From: Sarcocystis neurona
Lineage: Eukaryota; Apicomplexa; Conoidasida; Eucoccidiorida; Sarcocystidae
Direction: 5' to 3'
Length of the DNA: 64,000 nt
Assembly: GCA_000727475.1 (NCBI GenBank)
Contig: KL647294.1
Location: 3,265,553-3,329,552, forward strand
Each line of letters starts with the position of its first letter. Position 1 is the first letter of the stretch. A program made the translations under genes and the position numbers. Positions 24,434 through 64,000 of the stretch are shown here, piece by piece. The notes under the pieces were generated by a model. That model had not been told where the DNA came from, made no database searches, and saw only the letters and a program-made list of their open reading frames with translations.

Positions 24434-27112
24434 CTGGCACGAAAGAGGAGTTCCGCCGAATTCACAAAGTAACTAGAGAATCCGTTGACCTACATAAGAG
24501 AAAATAAATTAAAATGGCTTCTTTCGAAAGCGAAACGTTGGAAAGCGGGAGCGCTACGCTGTGCTCGTTCAAATTGTCGAGTATGACAAAGCAAGACGAT
24601 GGGAAGCTGCGGGTTGCAGAAGTGTGCAATTGAAGAGTCGACTCTATCGAACAATATTATTTCAAAAGTGTAACCAATTTGGAAACGAACGAGGAGCTTT
24701 AACGAAGGCAGAAACATGATTTCTGCAGATATATCCGGGACGAGGCGCACCGGACGACATGCGCTGATGCAGGGGTGCACCAAATCCATGCAAGGGTGAA
24801 TAGGTCATACACTGTTAAGATGCTTGAATGCGTGGTTTTATGCCCAATGTACCCAAGCAGTGAACCCCTTTCACGGAACAGTGCGAAAGTCGCAGTCAAT
24901 GGAGAACAACTGCAGCACAGTTTCTTCGAAAGCATGGACTACGACGGTTCGATTAACTATTCCAGAGCGTAGTGACGGTAAATTTAATCTGCGATAGGAA
25001 AGAGCATACTAAATGTGCAAGAGGGAAACTAGCCCGCCGAAGACGTTGGTCGCTACAAGACTACATTTCACTCGACGGCAAAGAGCACATCTTCCTACAC
25101 AACGGTGTGGCCAATATCGACTGTAACACAAGAAGAAAATACCACCGTTCCGGAGAATACCGAACACCGTCTCACGAGGAACGTATACGGCAGGAATGGG
25201 GGTCCACTACGTTTATCAGACCACTCACGAACGAAAGACGGCACCCGGTAAAACCCACATGCGGGGACGCCGGGTAGCTCGCTCAGCACCCATTCCGTAC
25301 TCGTTGTAGTGGCAAAAAAGGACCCATTTTTCGTTAAAGCCGGGAACTCTGCATATACTGAAGTATATGCATGAGCGCCGGTGCACCGCGCTGTGAAGCA
25401 CTCCGTCGTTTTACCAAGCAACGGCGAAAAACTACGCAGGCCGGTAAGTGGTGACAGCGGCGGCATCGATCTCGACTGTGCGCGTGATCGCTTGCTACCA
25501 CTGGGCACTTCCTTTGATCAAAGCAGACCTTTTAAGCGCTCGTGCTCCTTCTCTTTAAAAGTTGATTTACGTGCATATCGTATTGGCTACTTTCGTTTGT
25601 GTGTACATGATACTGTCTGCGCTTACAGAGGTCCACCTAAAGGTGTCGTGCACGCTTATACGTGCGTGTAATTCGCGAACTCGGCGTGTAATCCGCGAAC
25701 TCTATTGACATGCACGTTGGCTTACATCTCACCTGCTTGCCTATAAAGCTATTTGCCTCTGTATCCTGTAAACGAGCTCTCTTTTCTTTAGAAGGACATG
25801 GAATGATACATCATCTACATCCGTATGTCCATCTGTATATGTCTCCTTTTATCTTTGTTTCTGTCTGTCTCCCTACACATATACACATGTGCGTACACGT
25901 GGGGGACCATCGAGCTGCGCAACGCGTGCTTTACACCGTATGCGTCTCTTCTTGTGTATCTGTCTTTGTCTGAGGGGACATAAACGTATTTATGAATACG
26001 GGCGTGTGTATATATATGTATATATACACATATATATATATATATATTTCTTAAGTGTGACACGTTGTCGGTGACGAAGCTGCGCAACACGTGCTCTTGC
26101 ATTGATTATGAATACCTTGGCGTATCCACGGAGTTCGGATACAGATCCCGCAGCGCATCTATCTTTACACACGGGCGTGCAGCACCTTGTAAAATTGTGC
26201 GTTTAGAAGACCCGCGAGGAGGACACACGCTGGCAGGCATCTCAATCGTAAAAGCAGCCTGCCGTGACAACAGAGATACAAATACTATCAAGAACACCCC
26301 TCTGCACACACTTGTATCCGTTCGTGTGGAGGTGCCACTCGTTTGACTGTGGGTAACAGCTAGCCGACACAAGCGTGCAAAATCCATCCACCACGCACCA
26401 ACAGTCTTTATGGCTGATATTTAGCCAAACAGAATTGCGCATTTGTAAAGGCTCTGCCCGATCACATACGTCTACGCCATACCTGCAAGTGTACAAAGTT
26501 CAACGCAGTTCGGCGTGCCAGCGTCTTCAGCACTGTGGCGGGAACTATTGTTCGAAATGAGCCACGCACAAAACACGTTTTAATACGACAGCTGCGTAAT
26601 CGAACCTAAAAGTTTATTGTGCTTGATACACGCAGTGGGATGCGCATCTTTACAAACATGCAGGACCGGTGGACAGATTACGTGGTGTTGTTCCTATTCG
26701 TTTCGTGAACCGACACACCGACAACACCTAACCCATGTAGGCGCCGTAAAGTATGTAGCAATGATCTGCTCAAGCCGTGGTCCACTTAAGGGACCTTGTT
26801 CCGCGCTTGTAGAACAACACTGACGTCGATAATTCGACTGTAACTGTTTGCAGGTTATCTGTAGCTCCTACCATATAAGTTCGAGAAGCCAAATATGAAG
26901 CACGGAGAAACCAGCAGGAAAAATTTGTGCGGACAAGTGCACACGTTGAACTTGCAAACTTATGTATCTACAGGTGTGTGCCCTTCCAAAGTTCGTATGT
27001 TTACATGTAGGTAGACACACCAGCTACGTCTTCTGCGTCGCTTGTTTTTCACATGTCTAAGTTTACTACCCGATACACCTAAATGTGTATTAATGTTCTG
27101 GAAATCCTTGTG

Positions 27113-27892
27113 TTCTACTTTTAGAAGCAGAAAATGCCTTTTGGCGTTCTTTCTTTTTGCGCTGTGTCGCGGCAAGTGTGAAACTGGCCTTGTGTGTGTG
27201 CGTGTTCTACTTTTAGAAGCAGAAAATACCTTTCGGCGTTCTTTCTTTTTGCGCTGTGTCGCGGCAGGTGTGAAACTGGCCTTGTGTGTGTGTGTGTGTN
27301 NNNNNNNNNNNNNNNNNNNNNNNNNNNNNNNNNNNNNNNNNNNNNNNNNNNNNNNNNNNNNNNNNNNNNNNNNNNNNNNNNNNNNNNNNNNNNNNNNNNN
27401 NNNNNNNNNNNNNNNNNNNNNNNNNNNNNNNNNNNNNNNNNNNNNNNNNNNNNNNNNNNNNNNNNNNNNNNNNNNNNNNNNNNNNNNNNNNNNNNNNNNN
27501 NNNNNNNNNNNNNNNNNNNNNNNNNNNNNNNNNNNNNNNNNNNNNNNNNNNNNNNNNNNNNNNNNNNNNNNNNNNNNNNNNNNNNNNNNNNNNNNNNNNN
27601 NNNNNNNNNNNNNNNNNNNNNNNNNNNNNNNNNNNNNNNNNNNNNNNNNNNNNNNNNNNNNNNNNNNNNNNNNNNNNNNNNNNNNNNNNNNNNNNNNNNN
27701 NNNNNNNNNNNNNNNNNNNNNNNNNNNNNNNNGTCGCTGTGTCGCGGCAGGTGTGAAACTGGCCGTTGTGTGTGTGTGTGTGTGTGTGTCTGTGTGTGTT
27801 CTACTTTTAGAAGCAGAAAATACCTTTCGGCGTTCTTTCTTTTTGCACTGTGTCGCGGCAGGTGTGAAACTGGCGTTGTGTGTGTAGGGTAA
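27113..27892. repeat. compound minisatellite, unit about 92 bp, around an assembly gap
   Basis: A unit made of TTCTACTTTTAGAAGCAGAA, a GCGTTCTTTCTTTTTGC segment, GTGTCGCGGCAGGTGTGAAA and a variable (GT)n run starts at 27113, 27205 and 27799, with a partial copy at 27733-27798. The first two starts are 92 bp apart. The GT run length varies, so copies differ in size. The gap probably hides more copies. Confidence 0.92.
27300..27732. other. assembly gap (433 N)
   Basis: A run of N interrupts the minisatellite array. Its true length and content are unknown. Confidence 1.
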
Positions 27893-28403
27893 CATGAGTT
27901 GGTCTGCACAAGAATATCGTAAATGTGGTGATTGCTTTGCCTATTTTCTGAAAGGGCCTTGTTTTTTCTGCGGATGCAGCTCGCTGCACGACGCGGGAGT
28001 GGCACTGGTGTACCGCAAAACAGGCCAAATTGAGCCAGTCGCTGCTGGTTACTGCACTTGTGTGAGTTTTCGTCGCGGTGCGCGTCCCGTGTACTCTGTG
28101 TTGTGCGTGAGGTGTCGTCGTACAATTTGCACGGTGAACACCTTCGTGGCACTCTAGAAGTATACGCCCTCTTTTCTCTTGTTTGATCAAGTGACAAGAA
28201 TGTTGAGGTCGATTGTATTGTGCCGGGACTGCTGCCTCTGGTGGTACTCCTATTTGAGCTAGTTTACTCTTAGCCGTGAACGTACTTGAATGGTTGAGTG
28301 CATCGACCGCTGGTGCCCAGCTATCCTCTAATTTGTTTTCGCCTCCACCGCACCTCACTGGTGTCTCCTCAACTGCGTACACGGGCTCTTGAGTTACACT
28401 ACG
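27893..28403 (-). CDS. candidate long exon of an unknown protein
   Basis: A frame of over 170 codons without a stop follows a good acceptor (catctttcatgcag). It begins RSVTQEPVYAVEETPVRCGG and continues with a non-repetitive composition (for example TFTAKSKLAQIGVPPEAA) until it runs into the minisatellite at 27892. Its start phase (0) matches the end phase of the candidate exon at 29775-29966. The 3' boundary is unknown; a GTATAC donor lies inside. A shorter plus-strand ATG frame (27894-28157) overlaps it. No family is recognised. Confidence 0.42.
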
Positions 28404-28714
28404 CTGCATGAAAGATGCCTTGTGCAGATACTGTACGACCTTACTCAAACGGACACGGACGGCGACGCACATGTAAATGCACACATAAACGTGTACACGT
28501 CACTACAGACACGCAACTGTGTAGTGATATATCCATATGTACACATGTATGTACGCACACGTACCGAGTGCTATATACACAAAATATACACCACATGACA
28601 AAGTAGAAACACCCTACAGGACGGCTCCGAATGAGACAATATTTCTTCTTTCCATTTTCAATATCCTGGTAGAAGTCATGTGATACCAGCCGCAGTGTCT
28701 GAAACATCACTTAC

Positions 28715-28792
28715 GCTTATTTCTATGAGTATGTTCAAAAGACTTGTGTAGACTCGGCAATGTCTGTGTCACTGTCGTGGCAAAATATCTCT
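28715..28792 (-). CDS. possible short exon, unknown protein
   Basis: It has an acceptor (ccctccagctgcag), a consensus donor GTAAGT and one open frame reading RYFATTVTQTLPSLHKSFEH, then THRNK. The phase (2 nt in, 1 nt out) does not join directly to the flanking candidates, so another small exon or an error would be needed. Confidence 0.28.
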
Positions 28793-29774
28793 CTGCAGCT
28801 GGAGGGACTACTGCGGCACAAATTGAAGGCTTGCTTCACGGTATTTCTTGCGCGCAGCGTCGCTACAGATGCAGCCTTGAAAGGGGACGCTCTGCGCTGT
28901 TCGTCACCACGTAGCGAGCACACTTCCCTCAAGCAAATGTTCAGCGATGGTAGGATACAGCGGTGAACAACAGTGAAAGAGACCATTGTGAATGAAGCAG
29001 GGTTATGCTCCTACTTACATGCCTCATATATTCAAGAGGAGCCGTACAATAAAGAACGAGCGCGACCGTCCAAACGGATTGAGAGCGTGAGAGACGTGTT
29101 GGTCTGCAATCGAAAGGAACTGTTACTTCAAGCGCCGTAAACCGATTTCTGCCGTTGATATTATTAGCAAGGTCCTCCGGTTATCCACCTCTGCGAATAA
29201 AATATGCTGCACAACGATGATACTCTTCAAATTAGAGACGATGTCAAAGAGAACGCATGCACCAAGGCCGGATTATGTTGCTGCGAAGAATGCGGTGGAG
29301 TGATCTCACGGATGTAGTGGAGCCACCACGTAAGGCCACGTATGGTATGATGGACACACAGCGATTCGAAACCAAAAGTGACAGGAAAATCTCTTCGCAA
29401 ATAAAGTCAGAGGGGCCCGAGTAAAGACACCTCTCACGTAATGCCCCCCAGTAACACACCGGGCCGATGATTACCACAGACAAGAGATGAAAAACGTGTG
29501 CCCTCATCTCCGCAGCTCTCGTATGTATCTGTTAATCAGTGTCTACACACGTACACACAGACACGTGTACGCACATACATCGATGTGCACGCCTGCACGG
29601 GGCCCCCAGAATTATCACTGCTGTTTCCTCTGTTCCTTGTTTGAAAGGCGCTTGAGAGTTCCAGATTACTGCGACTTAACGGCGAAAAGCGCCCAGCGGC
29701 AACACTAGAATCCTCCGCTGCATGTGCTCATGTCTCAGCAGGCCCCCCTGCTTGCTCATTTTCCTTCCGTGTAC

Positions 29775-29966
29775 CTGCGCGTAGCATTGCTGTTGTCTGC
29801 CCGCTCTTTCTCTGGCGGCTCTAATCTTGATCCTGGTTGTATATGCGTTGCTCTTCGGCATATAGCAGAATATGTGACCGGGCTCCTGCTGCTGCACTGG
29901 CCAGGGCGTGCACGCGACCAGCTCTCCCGTTTTCGTATCCAGACAGTTCCCCTCGGCAAAGTTATA
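29775..29966 (-). CDS. candidate cysteine-containing exon, unknown protein
   Basis: Sixty-four codons lie between an acceptor (gtatgtttttgtgtag) and donor GTACAC. It reads YNFAEGNCLDTKTGELVACT, then PWPVQQQEPGHIFCYMP and a basic tail. Four cysteines and the extended polar character suggest a secreted or surface protein. Phase is 0 on both ends. A second frame of the same segment is also open, so the frame choice is a judgement. Confidence 0.42.
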
Positions 29967-30255
29967 CTACACAAAAACATACCCTTCGTGTTCAAGCATT
30001 ATCAGCGGAACCGTGCTTCTACCCAGTGCCACAAAAAGTGCGTGTTGTATGCAGCGCGTCCTAAAAGCGGAGATATGATTTGGTTTAACGACTACCATGT
30101 CTGGGTTACAATGGAACTGCGGGACACGACTACGTTTGGCGCAAACATGCGCTCTCCTATCTACAGCCGCTCCTCCAAGTCTTTCATCTGACACTCGTGC
30201 GACACAGATAATGTTGTGGTTGTCTTCTTCGAGCAGAATTCTATTTCGTCCTTAC

Positions 30256-30338
30256 TTTGTTCCATACCGCCTGCAAACACACGTAAGTCTGGTGTTTTGA
30301 CAAATCTTGCACTCATCCGTGTCTTTGTGTGACAGCAG
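30256..30338 (-). CDS. candidate exon with an EGF-like start
   Basis: An acceptor with a good pyrimidine tract (tttctttggcttccag) and donor GTAAGG enclose 27 codons plus 2 nt, reading LLSHKDTDECKICQNTRLTC, then VCRRYGT. The DTDEC and C-x-C spacing recall the start of a calcium-binding EGF repeat, though a full six-cysteine module is not shown. It joins the upstream candidate (30405-30848) in phase 0 across a 66-nt intron. Confidence 0.42.
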
Positions 30339-30404
30339 CTGGAAGCCAAAGAAACGCACCCATGAGTGAGAAAACGATACACATGAGGTGTGGCTCAAAT
30401 ATAC

Positions 30405-30848
30405 CATTGGTCTACGCGCGCCCTGCGCAGATATGATGACTGCACCTCGACGGTTCCTATGCAGCAGTGGCAGCTTTTCGTCTGCTGCTGTGTGTGTTCT
30501 CGCCTCCATTGAAAACCACCTGCTGCTGCTAATGGGTTGCGACTGCCCTCCTACCATCCATCTCTGCTGCTGCTGCTGCTGCTGCTTGAGGCTTCCGTGT
30601 CGCCGCTGACCAAAGCCGCTGTGTACCGCAACAGCGCTAACAGTCCGGCGCTGCAACTGCAGCTGAAGCTGCTGCGGGGTCGCTAGCCGACACACCGTGC
30701 CGCAAGGCTGCTTCCGCAAAAAAAAAGTATTCATTTCCTGCTGCTGCTGCAGGAGCTCCTTTTTATGAAGATCTCGTGTGGATGAGGTCGCCACTTCAGT
30801 AGCTGAAACGACAGCACGTGACGCTGGAACGGCGACTTTCAAAGGAAG
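30405..30848 (-). CDS. candidate exon with polyglutamine runs
   Basis: A frame of 148 codons is open from an acceptor (cttttagcag-type) to donor GTATAT. It contains two Q runs (LLQQQQEM and KQQQQQQQRW) set in complex sequence such as RKQPCGTVCRLATPQQ and RRGAVIISAQGARRPM. Homopolymeric Q runs in coding exons are known in Eimeria. The 5' limit is uncertain and the phase from the exon at 30991 does not match directly. Confidence 0.38.
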
Positions 30849-30990
30849 CTGCTAAAACGTGAAAGAAACTGCTGCCGCTGGAGAAGCTGCAGTGCACGTG
30901 AGGCTGCTGCTGTTGCTATGGCTGAAGGTGTCTGCAGATTTCTCCGTCCGCTTGCAGAGAACCACACCGCGAATACTTCCCCGATCTTAC

Positions 30991-31180
30991 TGCTGCTCCG
31001 CCGCTGCAGTCTGTTCCCCCTCTTCTTCGGCGGCACCGCGACACATCTTCTCTACGGCTCTCCTACAGCTCTGCACTAACGACGGAAGCCTTTCCTCTAC
31101 TCTATTCACGTATCGTCTCTGGCGACGTAGCTGTCGCAGACGAGTACACACATCAACACACGCTGGGCAGAAGACACGCA
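30991..31180 (-). CDS. candidate cysteine-rich helical exon, unknown protein
   Basis: It reads RVFCPACVDVCTRLRQLRRQ, then VEERLPSLVQSC and AVEKMC before an acidic, alanine-rich end. The CxxCxxxC...C...C spacing with amphipathic helices recalls saposin-like or similar disulfide-held helical folds, but I do not assign one. The acceptor is gagaacttacaag and the donor GTAAGA. It joins the candidate at 31403-31477 in frame across a 222-nt intron. Confidence 0.48.
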
Positions 31181-31402
31181 CTTGTAAGTTCTCGAAAAGA
31201 CTGACGGGCACTCTACAGACGTGTGCTGATATATATATATATATATATTTATGCATGGCTCAGAAGGTGTCTAGGACGATGGATTGAAGAAGTATTTCTC
31301 TAAACTGCTGTAGCCAATGTAAGGCGTCGTCGTGCGGTGAAGATGCCGCTGCCTTTGCGACTGCGCGGTAATAGAGCAAGAACTGACACTGCTGTGCTCT
31401 AC

Positions 31403-31477
31403 CGCAGAAATGGTACAGCTGTACGGCTGCTGGGGCAGCTTCGTTTGCAGCACGGGAAGCGCAGCTCTTCCCAAAGC
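31403..31477 (-). CDS. candidate exon upstream of the cysteine-rich helical exon
   Basis: It reads FGKSCASRAANEAAPAAVQL, then YHFC. The acceptor is gatttgttgctgag and the donor GTAGAG. The single nucleotide left over completes a Val codon with the next exon, giving YHFCVRVFCPACVDVC across the junction. Confidence 0.42.
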
Positions 31478-32209
31478 CTCAGCAACAAATCTGCGTGATG
31501 TAGACGCAACACACAAAGAAATACAAAATAAACGAACTGGAGGATGCTGACCCAGAAAGGAGAAAACCGATGACGCCGTGTCTCATCGGCGGCAGCAAGC
31601 AGCAGCTCGCCGGTCCCCCTGTCCCCCACGCCGCTTGTCTGCGGCCCAGCCCTGCTCACTTTTGCCGGTGGCGGCAACACCAGCAGACCAGCCGCAGTCA
31701 CAGCATGTGGGAAGGAGAGTTGCACCGGCACGCAACAGCATCTGCCCCCCCCGTCCCGAGCTGCTGCTGCAGCAGCAAGTCCCGGCAGCAGCAGCACAAA
31801 ACACGTGGCCGGCACAAGGCGGGAAAGCAGCAAACACAGTTCAGTTGTTTGAGCAGCGCGAGGAATGCAACCGCAGCTGCAGCACGCTCAACGTCATTGT
31901 ACCGAAACGTCCCTACGAAAGGCCTGCGCCCGACACACAGCAAGTTTTCCTTTAAATGCTTCTTCTCCCTTTGCCCTGTTTGTTTCTCGTCCCCTGCGGG
32001 CGTGCAGCGCACGCACATTTTCTTAGCAGGACTTCTTCGTACTTCTCACTTCAACCAGCCCTCTCGCGGCGCTTGCGTCCGTCGAGGTTCACAGTAACAG
32101 CGCGTGGCACGTACAAATCCACGTAAACACCCACACCCCCGCACTGCAGGGAGGACAATACACACATACACACACACAGGCATAAATATAAAATATGCAC
32201 AAAAGGCAC

Positions 32210-32357
32210 TTTGATGCGTAAACAGAGAAATTCGTAACTTGTGAGGAGCTGGGAAGCAGTTCGAATTTCCTCTTGAGGCAGCGGAACTGCTACTGAGTTT
32301 TCTTCCCCGAAGGCAGCCGTGCAATGCTTCTGCGTCGCGCGCGCTCCTTCAGGCGGC
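32210..32357 (-). CDS. possible exon near the 5' end of the unknown minus-strand gene
   Basis: After a strong acceptor (cgtttcttcccgctgcag), one frame reads PPEGARATQKHCTAAFGEEN, then SVAVPLPQEEIRTASQLL to a weak GTGCCT donor. It lies between the SERCA 3' end and the other candidates on the same strand. Not recognised. Confidence 0.28.
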
Positions 32358-32797
32358 CTGCAGCGGGAAGAAACGAACCAAGCACAGAGGAAAACGCCGT
32401 CGGTAACTTCTGCAACTTCCCAGCTACTATTTGTCCACACCAACAAATACACAGATACATACACCCACCACCGAGCAGTACCGCAGATACATATACATTT
32501 CTCCATACACATCAGTAAATTTCTCCGCACACGTGTGTACGTGTGTGTCTGCTGCTGTCGCCCTACGCGTCCTAATTTGAAGAGCATTAACGCGTCCACA
32601 CACTCTCACTCACTCACACACAGAGAAAGCCAGCCACACAGACGTGTCCCTAACGTGTAGGTTGCCCTCTAATAGCAGCCTCTGACAGCAGTCTCAACCA
32701 GCAGCCTGGGGCACCAGCCCCATGGCAGCAGCCCTACGCGTGTTATCTCTAGAGTCTACGCCCACCTCGTGCGGGACTTCATCCGTGACGGTATTCT

Positions 32798-63315
<30,518 letters not shown>

Positions 63316-63559
63316 TTAAAACCAGCAGGGTGTAGCAAATGCAACCAGGAGAGCTGCAGGCACGAGGCAGCAGACGATGCGGGGCCACAGCAGCAGTTGC
63401 TGCAGCAGCAGATGCTGTAGCGGCAGCAGCAGCAGGGGTGGGAGAGAAGACGTAGCAGCAAGAGCCAGAGCAGCAGCAACTGCAGAAAAGGAACAGCAGC
63501 AGCAGCAATCGACGAAATTCACCCGGTGGGCTGGGACGTCTGTCTGTACCATGCAGACG

Positions 63560-64000
63560 TGCCTACGTACGCTGGTGTCTGTACACCACAGAGGTACACA
63601 CGTGGTGTCTATACAGCAGATGTGTTTACGTACATATTGTCTGCACAGCAGAGAAGAGTGGTAGTGCCCATACATCAGAGAAGGGTAATGTCTATCCAGC
63701 AGAGACGGGCGTATGTACGGTATCGACACACCAGAAATGGACGCGTATACGGTGTCTGTACAGCAGAGATGAACGTCTGTACGGTGTCTATACAACAGAG
63801 ATGAACGTCTGTACGGTGTCTATACAGCAGAGATGGATGAACGTGCGTGTCGACACAACAGAGATGGACGTCTGCACTGTGTCTTCACAGCATAGACGAA
63901 CGTCTGTAGGGTGTCTATACAGCAGAGACAGGCGTGCGTCCGGTGTCAGTACACCAGAGATGGACGTCTGTACGGTGTCTAGACAGCAGAGATGCGTGTG
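63560..64000. repeat. 32-bp minisatellite running off the right edge
   Basis: The core ACGGTGTCTATACAGCAGAG, followed by ATGAACGTCTGT, recurs with steady 32-bp spacing; the GGTGTCT anchor falls at about 63687, 63719, 63751, 63783, 63815, 63846, 63878, 63910, 63942 and 63974. Copies left of 63687 are more degenerate. It lies in the first traced SERCA intron. Confidence 0.92.

Noticed and set aside
27042..28197. Long open frames across the N run on both strands
   Set aside because: They are artefacts of translating N as open sequence plus minisatellite repeats.
63560..64000. Regular 32-bp repeats resembling a CRISPR array
   Set aside because: The units are contiguous with no unique spacers between conserved repeats, and the genome is eukaryotic. 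It is a minisatellite.

Overview
The window looks like nuclear DNA of an apicomplexan coccidian, most likely an Eimeria or close relative. Three things suggest this. Genes are split into many short exons (66-340 nt) by introns of 0.6-2.8 kb. Those introns are packed with AGC/CTG trinucleotide tracts, AT/GT microsatellites and purine or pyrimidine tracts. Splice sites follow the consensus (GTAAG/GTGAG donors, TGCAG acceptors). The species call is an inference; no rRNA or marker gene is present. A 433-base run of N at 27300-27732 shows this is a scaffolded draft assembly.

Right half (about 32.8-63.2 kb, minus strand): a SERCA-type P-type Ca2+-ATPase. I traced sixteen exons by protein homology. 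All fifteen internal junctions keep the reading frame, and the exons cover the protein from transmembrane helix M1 to the C-terminus. The exon(s) coding the N-terminus lie beyond base 64000. Every catalytic motif ([28 protein letters not shown]) and every Ca2+-ligand residue I can place is intact. The last exon stays open into a Ser/Ala-rich low-complexity tail.

Left part (about 8.0-19.8 kb, minus strand): a longin-type R-SNARE (VAMP7-like) in seven traced exons with matching phases, from longin strand 2 to the C-terminal membrane anchor and its CGGFTFPSC tail. Only the first, very short exon was not found. Roughly 220 residues are spread over at least 11.8 kb.

Middle (about 20-32.4 kb): a comparatively repeat-poor stretch with many open frames bounded by good minus-strand splice sites. 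Several encode cysteine-rich segments, one with an EGF-like start. They probably belong to one or two minus-strand genes that I cannot name or fully assemble. This stretch also holds a compound minisatellite of about 92 bp around the assembly gap.

Far left (1-7.96 kb): two phase-compatible plus-strand open segments at 80-342 may be the 3' end of another gene, tail-to-tail with the R-SNARE. The rest looks intergenic.

Both recognised genes act on endomembranes: ER calcium pumping, and endosomal/Golgi/secretory vesicle fusion. I see no operon-like or functional link between them. The most unusual non-coding items are a 238-bp AT-rich element with 56-bp terminal inverted repeats inside a SERCA intron, a purine tract of about 770 bp in another intron, a 32-bp minisatellite at the right edge, and splice acceptors that lie inside CTG or GT repeat tracts.
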